Shown piece by piece: positions 52,089 through 61,764 of a stretch of DNA of 64,000 bases. The notes under the pieces are model-generated. The model ran no database searches. It saw nothing but the letters and a program-made list of their open reading frames with translations, and had not been told where the DNA came from. Origin of the DNA: CALVNN01 sp964393975. Its GTDB lineage: Bacteria > Bacillota > Clostridia > Christensenellales > UBA1242. The stretch lies in assembly GCA_964393975.1 (NCBI GenBank), contig CAYMVO010000001.1:1-64000 (forward strand). Reading direction: 5' to 3'. Both the position numbers and the translations under genes were made by a program. The first letter of the stretch is position 1. Every line of letters starts with the position of its first letter.

Positions 52089-53624
52089 ATGTTATCAAAA
52101 GTAAAAAGTTTTGGACTACTCGGAGTAGAAGGGTATTTAGTTGATGTTGAGGTTGATATAAACTATGGTTTACCATCGTATGATATAGTGGGGTTAGGAG
52201 ATACTGCTATAAAAGAATCTAAATACAGAGTCAAAAGTGCTATCAGAAATAGTGGCTTTCAATTTCCTATAGACAAAATCACAATAAATCTTGCACCTGC
52301 AGACATAAAAAAGGAGGGTCCTATTTATGACCTTCCTATTTGTGTAGGTATTATGGTGTGCGGAGAACTTTTTGACAAAAAATTAGCTGAGAGTTTTGCT
52401 TATGTGGGGGAATTGTCTTTAGATGGTACGATAAAAAAAGTGAATGGTATTTTGCCTGCTTTAATTAGCGCTAGGGACCTCGGGATTAAGAAAATAGTCA
52501 TTCCTTATGACAACCTTAACGAGGCTAGTTATATTGAGGGGATAGAGGTCTACGGTGTAAAAGATTTATTTCAAATGTATCAATTTTTATGTGGTTCGTT
52601 AGAAATTTTTCCTGCCAATCTAAAAAGTTTTACTGAAGCAAAAATAACGCAGACTTTTATCAATGATTTTAAAAATATTAAAGGACAATCTTCCGCAAAA
52701 AGAGCACTTGAAATAGCGGCGGCGGGTGGTCATAACGTAGTAATGGTCGGACCTCCTGGTTCGGGTAAAAGTATGCTTGCAAAAGCTTTTCCATCTATTT
52801 TACCTGAAATGACCTTTGAAGAGGCGCTAGAGGTCACAAAGATACATAGTATTGCGGGTGTGTTGGATAATAGTATAGGTATTGTGGCAAACCGTCCATT
52901 TAGGAGCCCACATCATACAACAACAACAATCGCGCTTACCGGTGGTGGAAAGGATAGTAAACCTGGTGAGGTGAGTCTCGCACATAATGGTGTGCTATTT
53001 TTGGATGAGTTGCCCGAATACAACAGACACACGATAGAGACTTTGAGACAACCTCTTGAGGATGGTTATATTACGGTCGCCAGACTACAACAAACCATTG
53101 AGTATCCCGCGAGTATCACCCTTATAGCTAGTATGAATCCTTGCCCTTGTGGGTATCTTGGACAAGGTGGTGGCAATCAGTGCCGTTGTTCTAGTTCTCA
53201 AATACTAAAATACCGCTCAAAACTCAGCGGTCCATTAATGGATAGAATAGACTTGCACGTGGAAGTAGACGGTATTTCTTATAGTGAACTCAGTGCTAAA
53301 ATTGACGAAGAAAGCAGTGCGGAAATTAAAAAGAGGGTAGATAAAGCTCGAAAAATACAACTAGAACGATTTAAAGGTGAGAAAAATTTTAGCAACGCAA
53401 AAATGAATAACGAGCATATCAAAAAATATTGTGCATTAGATGAAGAATGTGCATCCTTAATGGAACTCGCTTTTGAAAAATTAAATCTTTCTGCACGTGC
53501 TTATACAAGGATACTCAAAGTCGCTAGGACAATTGCAGATTTAGCGGAGAGTGAAAATATACGACCTGAGCATATTGCGGAAGCCATACAATATAGGTCA
53601 TTAGACAAGAAATACGGAATTTAA
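52089..53624 (+). CDS. comM: ComM/YifB-type Mg-chelatase-like AAA+ ATPase
   Basis: 511 residues. N-terminal Lon-protease-like (S5) fold, then an AAA+ core with Walker A GPPGSGKS (about 219-226), Walker B LFLDELPE (about 299-306), the NPCPCGYLG zinc-like element (about 347-355) and a C-terminal helical lid. In competent bacteria ComM promotes branch migration of incoming DNA; in other species the role is less clear. Place before dprA supports a transformation link. Confidence 0.93.
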   Translation: MLSKVKSFGLLGVEGYLVDVEVDINYGLPSYDIVGLGDTAIKESKYRVKSAIRNSGFQFPIDKITINLAPADIKKEGPIYDLPICVGIMVCGELFDKKLAESFAYVGELSLDGTIKKVNGILPALISARDLGIKKIVIPYDNLNEASYIEGIEVYGVKDLFQMYQFLCGSLEIFPANLKSFTEAKITQTFINDFKNIKGQSSAKRALEIAAAGGHNVVMVGPPGSGKSMLAKAFPSILPEMTFEEALEVTKIHSIAGVLDNSIGIVANRPFRSPHHTTTTIALTGGGKDSKPGEVSLAHNGVLFLDELPEYNRHTIETLRQPLEDGYITVARLQQTIEYPASITLIASMNPCPCGYLGQGGGNQCRCSSSQILKYRSKLSGPLMDRIDLHVEVDGISYSELSAKIDEESSAEIKKRVDKARKIQLERFKGEKNFSNAKMNNEHIKKYCALDEECASLMELAFEKLNLSARAYTRILKVARTIADLAESENIRPEHIAEAIQYRSLDKKYGI

Positions 53625-53632
53625 GGTGAATG

Positions 53633-54733
53633 ATGAGAGAATTAACCGATGATGAAAAAGGTTGGATTGTTTTGCACGAGTGTTGCTTTAGCAGTGGTAC
53701 GACTGGACTCACGAGTAAAATATACAAATACGTTAGTCGTGGAAGCGATATTTTAAACTATGAAGACCACAAAGATGCTTTCATAAAAATACTTGGTATA
53801 GAAAAATACAACTATTTAGTAGAAATGTGTAGCTATGAAACACTTGTGCTTTTTGAAAATAAAAACCTTCTTAATGGAATAGGTTTTTTGACAATTGAGA
53901 GTGTAGGGTACCCTAAAAAACTCAAAGAAATGAGTAATCCGCCAATAATATTATTTTATATAGGTGATGTTTCATTGCTTGACACAAAGAGCATCGCTAT
54001 TGTTGGCACTCGTGCGACTAGTAATTATGGTGCAAATATAACTAAAAAATTTGCTACAGAACTTGCTCAAAACGGACTCACTATTGTTAGTGGGTTAGCG
54101 GAAGGCGTAGATACTTTTGCGCATAGTGGTGCATTAGAAGCTGGCGGAAAGACTATTGCAGTACTTGCTGGTGGTCTAAAAAAGATTTATCCCGTTATGA
54201 ATCAAAATCTTGCGAAAGAAATCGCAAAAAAAGGACTCATTGTGACTGAGTATTCATATAGCACTGAATTTATGAAATACAATTTTCCTTTTAGAAATCG
54301 TATAATAGCAGGTCTCAGTGAAGGCGTGCTAGTGACCGAAGCTAGTGCGAAAAGTGGTTCTCGTTACACAGTACAGTATGCTATGGAAATGAATAGAAAT
54401 ATTTACGCTATCCCTGGCAATATAACGAGTTATAAAAGCGACTATCCTAACAGACTGATAAAAGGCTGTAACGCATGTATGGTTATGGAACCAAAAGACA
54501 TACTTTCTGACCTAAATTGCGTGTTTGTTGCAAAAAATAACACACAAGTAAAACAAATGGATTTGACAGAAAGTATGATTTTGGATATAATCAAAGATGG
54601 TGAAGAAGTATATTACTATGAAATTCAAGAAAAAACGCAAATAGAAATCAGTAAATTAAACGGTATTTTATTGCGTATGGAATTGATGGGATTAATTGTA
54701 CAACTTCCTGGTAATAAATATAGAATTAACTAA
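53633..54733 (+). CDS. dprA: DNA processing protein DprA
   Basis: 366 residues from the second of two adjacent ATGs; AAGGTG lies four bases upstream of it (the first ATG at 53630 is too close). Loads RecA onto incoming single-stranded DNA. Rossmann core: SIAIVGTRATSNYG (about 120-133), IVSGLAEGVDTFAH (about 154-167), AVLAGGLKKIYP (about 178-189), and R-rich FPFRNRIIAGLSEG. A winged-helix DprA tail closes the protein. Nine bases before topA. Confidence 0.95.
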   Translation: MRELTDDEKGWIVLHECCFSSGTTGLTSKIYKYVSRGSDILNYEDHKDAFIKILGIEKYNYLVEMCSYETLVLFENKNLLNGIGFLTIESVGYPKKLKEMSNPPIILFYIGDVSLLDTKSIAIVGTRATSNYGANITKKFATELAQNGLTIVSGLAEGVDTFAHSGALEAGGKTIAVLAGGLKKIYPVMNQNLAKEIAKKGLIVTEYSYSTEFMKYNFPFRNRIIAGLSEGVLVTEASAKSGSRYTVQYAMEMNRNIYAIPGNITSYKSDYPNRLIKGCNACMVMEPKDILSDLNCVFVAKNNTQVKQMDLTESMILDIIKDGEEVYYYEIQEKTQIEISKLNGILLRMELMGLIVQLPGNKYRIN

Positions 54734-54742
54734 TGGAGATTT

Positions 54743-56977
54743 ATGAAATTATTTATCATAGAAGGTCCTGGTAAACAAGGGGCAATAAAAAAATATTTAG
54801 GGGATGATTATGCGGTCTTCCCTACAAAAGGACATATTAGAGATTTGCCCGAAAAGACTTTAGGTATAGATGTGAATAATAATTTTGAGCCGACTTACAC
54901 AAATTTACCCGATAAAAAGTCCATTATTAGCGAATTGAAAGTTCTAGCGAAAAAATGCGATGGTGTGTATCTTGCGACAGATCCTGATAGAGAAGGTGAA
55001 GCAATTAGTTGGCACGTAGCGTATGTGCTTGGATTGGATAAAGATGCAAAGTGCCGTATAACTTTTAATGAGATTTCACAAAAGGCGATTTTAAAAGCAC
55101 TTGAAAATCCTCGCGCTTTGAACTATGATTTAATTGATGCGCAACAAGCAAGAAGGGTGTTGGATAGATTAGTTGGTTATAAGATTTCACCTATTCTAAA
55201 TAAGAGTCTATTAGAAAAGCAACTCAGTGCTGGTCGTGTACAGTCTGTCGCTTTAAAATTAGTAGTAGAAAGAGAGCGTGAAATACAAAATTTTAAACCC
55301 GAAGAGTATTGGACGCTTAACGCGCTTTGTGAAAAAGATAATATTGAGTTTAAATCGGCATTAGTGAGTAAGAACGGCAAAAAATACACAATAAAAAGTC
55401 AAAAAGAGATGGATGAAGTTTTAGATATTTTAAGACGAAACATTTTCAAAGTCAGCAAAGTTGCTCGTGAGCTTAAAAAAGTTAGACCTCAACCACCATT
55501 TATCACTAGCAGTATGCAACAAGACGCAGGTTCAAAACTCAAATTTGCTCTTAGCACGACTACAAAAGTTGCTCAAAGTTTGTATGAGGGCGTCACCACA
55601 AAATCTTATGGTAAAAAAGCGTTAATCACCTATATTCGTACAGACTCTACAAGAGTGAGTACTGATGCGCAAATCGCTACAAAAGAGTTTATTTTGAAAA
55701 AATATGGTAGCAAATACGCGCCAGAAAAATTTAATATCTACGCTTCAAAAGCCTCCGCTCAAGAAGGTCACGAAGCAATAAGACCTATTGATATAAATAT
55801 AACGCCTGAGTCTATAAAAACGGAAATCACTACAGAACAGTATAAACTTTACAAATTGGTATACGATAGATTTTTAGCAAGTCAAATGAGTGATGCGGTT
55901 TTTGACACATTGACTGTAGAAATAGATTCGGATATATACACATTTAAGGTTGTAGGTAAAACACCTATTTTTGATGGCTTTCAAGCGGTCTATAAGGCAG
56001 TCCAAAATGATGAAGAGGAGTCAAACGACAAAGAAATCAAATTGCCAAACCTTAACGAGGGCGATATTTTAAGATTGGTAGATTTACTCCACGAGCAAAA
56101 GTTTACCAAACCACCACTTAGATATACCGAGCCGTCGTTTATAAAATTAATGGAAGCTAAAGGCATAGGCAGACCAGCGACTTACGCTCAAACAGTCAAC
56201 ATTTTATTTAAGCGAAATTATTGCGTTTTAGATGGAAAATATTTTGTTCCCACTGAGATAGGTTTTGCGGTTTGTGACTTTTTGGAGAAAAACTTTGAGG
56301 ATATTATGAATGTCAGTTTTACCGCTGAAATGGAGGAAAAACTTGATGAAATCTCAAAAGGTAAAATTGAATGGCATAAAGTCATTAGTGATTTTTATGG
56401 TGGGTTTGAAAAACAATTAATAAAGGTTAATGGTTACATCCAAGATAACCCTATTGAAAGCGATGAGGTTTGCGAAAAGTGCGGAAGTAAAATGTATATA
56501 AAGACTAGTGCAAATGGTAAATTTTTAGGTTGTTCAAAGTATCCTGAATGTACATTTACAAAAAGTCTTGTCACAAAGGAAAAAACGCCCGTTATAGAGA
56601 CCGATATTTTATGCGAAAAATGTGGTAGTAAACTAGTAATAAGGACTGGAAAGAATGGTAAATTTTTGGCTTGTCCAAAATTTCCTACTTGCAAATTCAC
56701 TATGCCTTATATTGATGAAAGTGCGGAGACGGGTGTCTGTCCTGATTGTGGCAAAAAGGTTGTACAGAAAAAGTCTAAAAATGGAAAAATATTCTTTGGT
56801 TGCATTGGGTATCCTAATTGTGGATTTATTAGTTGGGATTTACCACTAAAAGATGTTTGCCCAAATTGTAAAGCACATCTATTTAAAAAGTTTAGAAATG
56901 ATTATACCGAAGTGTACTGTTCAAAACGATGCGGTTATTGTGTAAAAACAAAAAAGGAAGATAAGAATGAAGATTAA
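54743..56977 (+). CDS. topA: DNA topoisomerase I
   Basis: 744 residues. Type IA enzyme that relaxes negative supercoils. Toprim domain with E7 and the D80/D82/E84 cluster in ATDPDREGE; catalytic tyrosine Y297 in TYIRTDSTRVS. The C-terminus carries four zinc-ribbon units (CEKCGSKM, CEKCGSKL, CPDCGKKV, CPNCKAHL). The first motif reads IEGPGKQGAIKKYLG rather than the common ESPAKA form, a mild divergence. Overlaps trmFO by 11 bases. Confidence 0.95.
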   Translation: MKLFIIEGPGKQGAIKKYLGDDYAVFPTKGHIRDLPEKTLGIDVNNNFEPTYTNLPDKKSIISELKVLAKKCDGVYLATDPDREGEAISWHVAYVLGLDKDAKCRITFNEISQKAILKALENPRALNYDLIDAQQARRVLDRLVGYKISPILNKSLLEKQLSAGRVQSVALKLVVEREREIQNFKPEEYWTLNALCEKDNIEFKSALVSKNGKKYTIKSQKEMDEVLDILRRNIFKVSKVARELKKVRPQPPFITSSMQQDAGSKLKFALSTTTKVAQSLYEGVTTKSYGKKALITYIRTDSTRVSTDAQIATKEFILKKYGSKYAPEKFNIYASKASAQEGHEAIRPIDINITPESIKTEITTEQYKLYKLVYDRFLASQMSDAVFDTLTVEIDSDIYTFKVVGKTPIFDGFQAVYKAVQNDEEESNDKEIKLPNLNEGDILRLVDLLHEQKFTKPPLRYTEPSFIKLMEAKGIGRPATYAQTVNILFKRNYCVLDGKYFVPTEIGFAVCDFLEKNFEDIMNVSFTAEMEEKLDEISKGKIEWHKVISDFYGGFEKQLIKVNGYIQDNPIESDEVCEKCGSKMYIKTSANGKFLGCSKYPECTFTKSLVTKEKTPVIETDILCEKCGSKLVIRTGKNGKFLACPKFPTCKFTMPYIDESAETGVCPDCGKKVVQKKSKNGKIFFGCIGYPNCGFISWDLPLKDVCPNCKAHLFKKFRNDYTEVYCSKRCGYCVKTKKEDKNED

Positions 56978-58274
56978 TGTTATAGGTGCGGGGCTTGCGG
57001 GTACGGAGGCGAGTTATCAACTAGCAAAACGAGGTTATGAAGTCAATCTTTACGATATAAAACCAAATCATTTTACTGATGCTCACACGGATAAAAATTT
57101 TGGCGAACTAGTTTGTAGCAACTCTCTTAAGAGTAGTGAATTGACAAACGCTTGCGGATTGCTCAAAAAAGAAATGGAGCTATTAGACAGTTTGTTTATA
57201 AAGTCTGCTAACGCAAATAGTTTGCCTGCGGGGACTGCTTTGGCGGTGGATAGAGAAGGGTTTGCAAAGTTTATAACCGATGAAATTAAGAGTAATTCTA
57301 ATATTCATTTTACATCAAAAGAAATCACGAATATTGACCTTAATGAACCTACCATAATTGCCACAGGTCCATTGACTACACCTGCACTTGCTGGGTTTTT
57401 GCAAAAAATATTCAATGAAAAATATCTTAGTTTTTACGATGCAGTTGCACCTATCATATCGCTTGATAGCATTGATATGACTAAAGCATTTATAGCGGAT
57501 AGATATGAAAAAGGTAATGGTGATTATATAAACTGCGGACTTAACAAAGAAGAATATTATACCTTTGTAAACGAACTAGTTAAAGCAGATTGTGTGGTGT
57601 TAAAGTCTTTTGAAACAGGCGATGTTTTTGAAGGGTGTATGCCAGTAGAGGTCTTAGCGAAACGTGATTTGAACGCTTTAAGGTTTGGTCCTATGAAACC
57701 TATTGGTATAAAGCACCCCGTTACAAACGAAAAATATTATGCGGTTTTGCAATTAAGAAGAGATAATCAGCAAAACACGCTTTATAATATGGTAGGTTTT
57801 CAAACAAATTTGACTTTTGGTGAGCAAAAACGAGTTTTTAGACTTATTCCAGCGCTTGAAAACGCCGAGTTTGTGAGATTTGGTGTTATGCATAAAAACA
57901 CATTTATCAATGCCCCATGTTTGATTAACGAATTTTATCAACTAAAAAACTATCCAAATATTTTTATTGCCGGACAATTGAGCGGTGTAGAAGGATATGT
58001 AGAGAGTGCTAGCAGTGGGCTTATGTGCGGTATCAATATGGATAAGTTTTTGAAAGGGGAAAGTCTGATAGACTTTACTAGTAAAACCGCTATCGGTTCA
58101 TTACCAAACTATATTTCAAGAGCTAATAGTAAAAATTTTCAACCAATGAATGCAAATTATGGTATAATGGATACTGTAGCACTAGATACTAAAGACAAAA
58201 AGGTCATTAGAACTGAAATTGCAAATCGTGCTATAGACATAATAAAAAAATATTTAGAAAATCAGGAGATATAA
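56967..58274 (+). CDS. trmFO: Folate- and FAD-dependent tRNA (uracil-54-C5) methyltransferase
   Basis: 435 residues. Makes ribothymidine 54 in tRNA using methylenetetrahydrofolate. FAD motif GAGLAGTEASYQLAKRG (6-22), CSNSLKSSELTNACGLLK (about 50-67, with functional cysteines), and the late FIAGQLSGVEGYVESASSG. AAGGAAG lies within the end of topA. The gene order topA-trmFO-hslVU is typical of Firmicutes. Confidence 0.96.
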   Translation: MKINVIGAGLAGTEASYQLAKRGYEVNLYDIKPNHFTDAHTDKNFGELVCSNSLKSSELTNACGLLKKEMELLDSLFIKSANANSLPAGTALAVDREGFAKFITDEIKSNSNIHFTSKEITNIDLNEPTIIATGPLTTPALAGFLQKIFNEKYLSFYDAVAPIISLDSIDMTKAFIADRYEKGNGDYINCGLNKEEYYTFVNELVKADCVVLKSFETGDVFEGCMPVEVLAKRDLNALRFGPMKPIGIKHPVTNEKYYAVLQLRRDNQQNTLYNMVGFQTNLTFGEQKRVFRLIPALENAEFVRFGVMHKNTFINAPCLINEFYQLKNYPNIFIAGQLSGVEGYVESASSGLMCGINMDKFLKGESLIDFTSKTAIGSLPNYISRANSKNFQPMNANYGIMDTVALDTKDKKVIRTEIANRAIDIIKKYLENQEI

Positions 58275-58808
58275 ATGGAATTTAGAGGAACAACAATTAT
58301 TGCTGTCAAAAAAGATGGTAAAACGGTTATCGCGGGTGATGGGCAAGTAACATTTAATCAAAATGTTGTGCTAAAAGGCAACGCTGTAAAGGTAAGAAGA
58401 ATTTTTAAAGACCAAGTAATCGTTGGTTTTGCAGGGAGCGTGGCTGATGCTTTTAGTCTAAGTGACAGATTCGAAAAAATGTTAAATAAATTTTCGGGCA
58501 ATTTAATGCGTAGCGCAGTGGAACTAGCACAACTTTGGCGTACGGACAAGGCTATGAGACAATTAGAAGCAATGCTACTCGTAGCAGACAAAGACCAAAT
58601 CTTGCTTATTAGCGGTACAGGTGAGGTGATAGAACCTGAATATGGAGTAATTGCTATCGGTTCGGGTGGCAATTATGCGTTATCTGCTGGTAAAGCGTTA
58701 TTAGATAACACTGACCTAAGCGCAAGGGAAATTGCTTTGAAAGCAATGCAAATCGCTAGTGAAATCTGTATTTTTACAAACAATAATTTTGTAGTAGAGG
58801 AGGTGTAA
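58275..58808 (+). CDS. hslV: ATP-dependent protease subunit HslV (ClpQ)
   Basis: 177 residues. Proteasome-like peptidase chamber. GTTIIAV (5-11) places the nucleophilic threonine at residue 6 after a five-residue leader that should be removed, as in Firmicute ClpQ. AGDGQVTF (about 20-27), GFAGSVADAF (about 51-60), EAMLLVAD and AIGSGGNYALSAGKAL are canonical. AGGAG precedes the ATG; the trmFO stop lies directly before it. Confidence 0.96.
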   Translation: MEFRGTTIIAVKKDGKTVIAGDGQVTFNQNVVLKGNAVKVRRIFKDQVIVGFAGSVADAFSLSDRFEKMLNKFSGNLMRSAVELAQLWRTDKAMRQLEAMLLVADKDQILLISGTGEVIEPEYGVIAIGSGGNYALSAGKALLDNTDLSAREIALKAMQIASEICIFTNNNFVVEEV

Positions 58809-58809
58809 T

Positions 58810-60114
58810 ATGGGATTGTCACCAAAACAAATTTGCAATGAATTAGATAAATACATTATAGGTCAAGACCACGCAAAAAGAGCTGTGGCTATTGCTCTTA
58901 GAAACCGCTATAGAAGAAGTATGCTTAGTGACGAACTAAAGGAAGAAATTACACCTAAAAATATCATTATGAGAGGTCCTACGGGCGTAGGTAAGACCGA
59001 GATTGCAAGGAGACTAGCAAAATTAGTCAAAGCACCTTTTATAAAGGTAGAGGCGACAAAATTTACCGAGGTTGGATATGTTGGTCGTGATGTTGAGAGT
59101 ATGGTTAGAGATCTAGTTGAAATGTCTATTCGTATGGTCAAGGATGAAAAGAGAAAGACTGTAATGGAAAAGGCAAAAGCTAGCGTAGATACAAGACTTA
59201 TTGATGCAATTTATATAAATGTATTAAAAACGGAGAAAAAGGAAACATCAACTGATGTTAAAGAGGCTGTAATCAATGACTACAATGCGGGTAAATACGA
59301 AGACTATTTAATAGAGATTGATGTAATCTCAAACGCCAAACAAGTAGATGTTATAGGTGGAATGGAGATAAATATTCAAGATATGCTTGGTTCTATTTTT
59401 CCTCCTAAAAAACAACGACGCAAACTCAAAGTCAAACAAGCAAGAGATTTGTTATTTAATGAAGAGGCGGATAAACTCATTGACCAAGATAGCGTAAACG
59501 CTGAAGCTATTCGCAGAGCAGAGCAAGATGGTATTATATTTATTGATGAAATAGATAAAATTGCTACTGCACACGGCGGTAACAACGGGACAGATGTTTC
59601 TCGTGAAGGTGTACAACGGGATATTTTACCTATTGTGGAGGGGTGCACTGTTAGCACAAAATACGGTCAAATACGTACAGATTATATTTTATTTATTGCA
59701 TCGGGTGCATTTCACGTATCAAACATAGAAGATTTGATTCCTGAATTGCAAGGTAGATTTCCTATCCGTGTTGACCTAGACAACCTTACTAGAGCAGATT
59801 TTTTGAAAATACTTGTGCAACCACAAAACGCTATTGTAAAACAATATCAAGAGTTGCTCAAAACTGATAAAATCGACCTTAGTTTTAGCGAAGGCGCTTT
59901 GGAAACTATTGCCGAAATTGCCGAGCAAGAAAACGAGACTAGTGAAAATATTGGCGCTAGAAGGCTCCATACCGTAATGGAAGAACTTTTGGAAGATATA
60001 TCGTTTAATGCCGATGGTGAGGTCGCAGTAAAAGTAGATATAACAAAAGAATATGTTGAAAATATTTTCAAAGGTAATATTGGTCAATACGATTTGAAGA
60101 AGTATATTCTTTAA
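58810..60114 (+). CDS. hslU: ATP-dependent protease ATPase subunit HslU (ClpY)
   Basis: 434-residue AAA+ unfoldase that feeds HslV. Walker A GPTGVGKTE (about 58-66), Walker B IIFIDEIDKIA (about 238-248), ELQGRFPIRV (about 314-323) and the C-terminal tail ending QYDLKKYIL, which inserts into HslV. The intermediate domain between the Walker motifs seems somewhat short. GAGGAG precedes the ATG. Last gene of the comM-hslU run. Confidence 0.96.
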   Translation: MGLSPKQICNELDKYIIGQDHAKRAVAIALRNRYRRSMLSDELKEEITPKNIIMRGPTGVGKTEIARRLAKLVKAPFIKVEATKFTEVGYVGRDVESMVRDLVEMSIRMVKDEKRKTVMEKAKASVDTRLIDAIYINVLKTEKKETSTDVKEAVINDYNAGKYEDYLIEIDVISNAKQVDVIGGMEINIQDMLGSIFPPKKQRRKLKVKQARDLLFNEEADKLIDQDSVNAEAIRRAEQDGIIFIDEIDKIATAHGGNNGTDVSREGVQRDILPIVEGCTVSTKYGQIRTDYILFIASGAFHVSNIEDLIPELQGRFPIRVDLDNLTRADFLKILVQPQNAIVKQYQELLKTDKIDLSFSEGALETIAEIAEQENETSENIGARRLHTVMEELLEDISFNADGEVAVKVDITKEYVENIFKGNIGQYDLKKYIL

Positions 60115-60162
60115 TCAATTTACAAAAACTAAACGTAGTATTTTATGTAGGAGAAAATAAAT

Positions 60163-60483
60163 ATGAGAGAATTAAAACATATAAACGAAAATGAATTTGA
60201 GTCAGTAGTTAGCTCAAACAAACTTGTTCTGGTTGACTTTTTTGCTACTTGGTGTCCGCCTTGCAAGATGCTTGGACCTGTGCTAGAAGAAACTTTACAA
60301 GAAGTAGGCGATGATACTGATATTGTCAAGATAAATGTTGATGAAAATGAAAAATTGAGTCAAAAATTTAATATTATGAGTGTTCCGACACTTATTCTAT
60401 TCAAAGATGGTGAAATGGTTGATAAGACTATAGGTTATCAACCTAAAGAGCAAATATTAAATTTTATAAATCAAAATAAATAA
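60163..60483 (+). CDS. trxA: Thioredoxin
   Basis: 106 residues. Cytosolic disulfide reductase reduced by TrxB (13957). Active site is WCPPC (30-34) rather than the usual WCGPC. The rest, FFATWCPPCKMLGP, KINVDENEKLSQKFNIMSVPT and the GYQP end, is ordinary thioredoxin. The CPPC centre is more typical of TlpA/ResA-like proteins and shifts the redox properties. No signal peptide, so it stays inside the cell. Own upstream space of 49 bases; a terminator follows. Confidence 0.92.
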   Translation: MRELKHINENEFESVVSSNKLVLVDFFATWCPPCKMLGPVLEETLQEVGDDTDIVKINVDENEKLSQKFNIMSVPTLILFKDGEMVDKTIGYQPKEQILNFINQNK

Positions 60484-60493
60484 GTGCAAAATT

Positions 60494-60528
60494 AAGTAGC
60501 GCGTCAATATTGACAACTACTTTTTTTT
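60494..60528 (+). terminator. Terminator after trxA, overlapping the next promoter
   Basis: AAGTAG/CTACTT with the inner palindrome GTCAATATTGAC and a run of eight T. The -35 of the next promoter lies within the inner palindrome. Confidence 0.78.
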
Positions 60529-60538
60529 GTGGTAAAAT
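60510..60538 (+). promoter_or_regulatory. Promoter of the cysteine desulfurase unit
   Basis: TTGACA, 17-base spacer, TAAAAT, with the -35 inside the trxA terminator. AAAGGGG then precedes the ATG at 60577. Confidence 0.82.
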
Positions 60539-60576
60539 TACATATATTAAACATTTTTATATAAAAGGGGTACAAA

Positions 60577-61761
60577 ATGGAAATACGTAAAGTTTACCTT
60601 GATAACTCGGCTACAACATTTGTTGGTAGTGATGTCTTGAGAGAAATGCTTCCTACTTTTAACGCTAGTTTTGGCAATCCTAACAGTCCAAATTCTTATG
60701 GTAGGGAGGCGCACGCTTTAGTGGAGCTTGCTCGTGAGAGAGTCGCAAAGTCTATCGGTGCGAAAGCTAGCGAAATTTATTTTACATCAGGTGGCACAGA
60801 GTCTAACAACTGGGCTATAAAGGGTATTGCTCATAAATTAAAAGAAAAAGGTAATCATATTATCACATCTGCCATTGAGCACGATAGTATACTCAATGCT
60901 TGTAAGCAACTAGAGGGTGAGGGGTTTAAGGTAACATATCTTAGACCTGACGAAAATGGTATAATCAGTATAGCAGATTTGATGCACAATATCGGCAAAG
61001 GCACTATTTTAATATCAATAATGTCAGCTAATAATGAGCTAGGCACTATCCAAAATATTCAAGCGCTCGCTCATACAGCACAAGAAAAAGGTATTGTTTT
61101 TCACACTGATGCCACACAAGCTTATGGCGCTATAAACTTTCATGTAAATGATATGTGTATAGATATGATGAGTATTAGTAGTCATAAGATATATGGTCCA
61201 AAAGGTGTTGGTGCGTTATATATTCGTGAGGGGATTGAGCTAGAGCCACTTTTAAATGGTGGCGAGCAAGAAAACGGAATGCGTGGTGGCACTAGCAATG
61301 TACCTGGTATAGTTGGCTTTGGCAAGGCGTGTGAGATAGCTACTAGAGATATGAGTATCAATGCACATAAAATAAGATCTCTAAAAGAGCATTTTATAAA
61401 AAAATTAACCGCCGAAGTACCGAACTTTAAAATCAATGGTCACAATTACCAAAGATTACAAGGCGTTTTGAGTATTACTTTTGAGGGGGTGGATGGTGAG
61501 GCGTTAACCACACTTTTGGATATGAAAGGTATTGCAGTCAGTACTGGAAGTGCTTGCAATAGTGGTTCACATAAACCTAGTTACGTTTTGACAGCTATCG
61601 GTTTAGATACTATCGAGGCAAAAAGTACTATACGAATTTCTATAGGTAAAAGTAATACAAAAGAAGAGCTTGACTATGTGGTTTTGACTATCAAAGATGC
61701 TGTGGAAAATTTGAGAGCAATAAGTCCTATTAGAATAAAAAAGAAAAAGTTGGAGGATTAG
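60577..61761 (+). CDS. Cysteine desulfurase (NifS/IscS family)
   Basis: 394 residues. PLP enzyme that takes sulfur from cysteine for iron-sulfur clusters or tRNA thiolation. YLDNSATT (7-14), SGGTESNNWA (about 70-79), the PLP lysine K204 in SSHKIYGPKG and the persulfide cysteine C327 in GSACNSGS are intact. The active-site loop is of the longer NifS/IscS type (class I). It is followed three bases later by an IscU-like gene, as in nifS-nifU-mnmA runs, but no mnmA follows. Confidence 0.95.
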   Translation: MEIRKVYLDNSATTFVGSDVLREMLPTFNASFGNPNSPNSYGREAHALVELARERVAKSIGAKASEIYFTSGGTESNNWAIKGIAHKLKEKGNHIITSAIEHDSILNACKQLEGEGFKVTYLRPDENGIISIADLMHNIGKGTILISIMSANNELGTIQNIQALAHTAQEKGIVFHTDATQAYGAINFHVNDMCIDMMSISSHKIYGPKGVGALYIREGIELEPLLNGGEQENGMRGGTSNVPGIVGFGKACEIATRDMSINAHKIRSLKEHFIKKLTAEVPNFKINGHNYQRLQGVLSITFEGVDGEALTTLLDMKGIAVSTGSACNSGSHKPSYVLTAIGLDTIEAKSTIRISIGKSNTKEELDYVVLTIKDAVENLRAISPIRIKKKKLED

Positions 61762-61764
61762 TAT

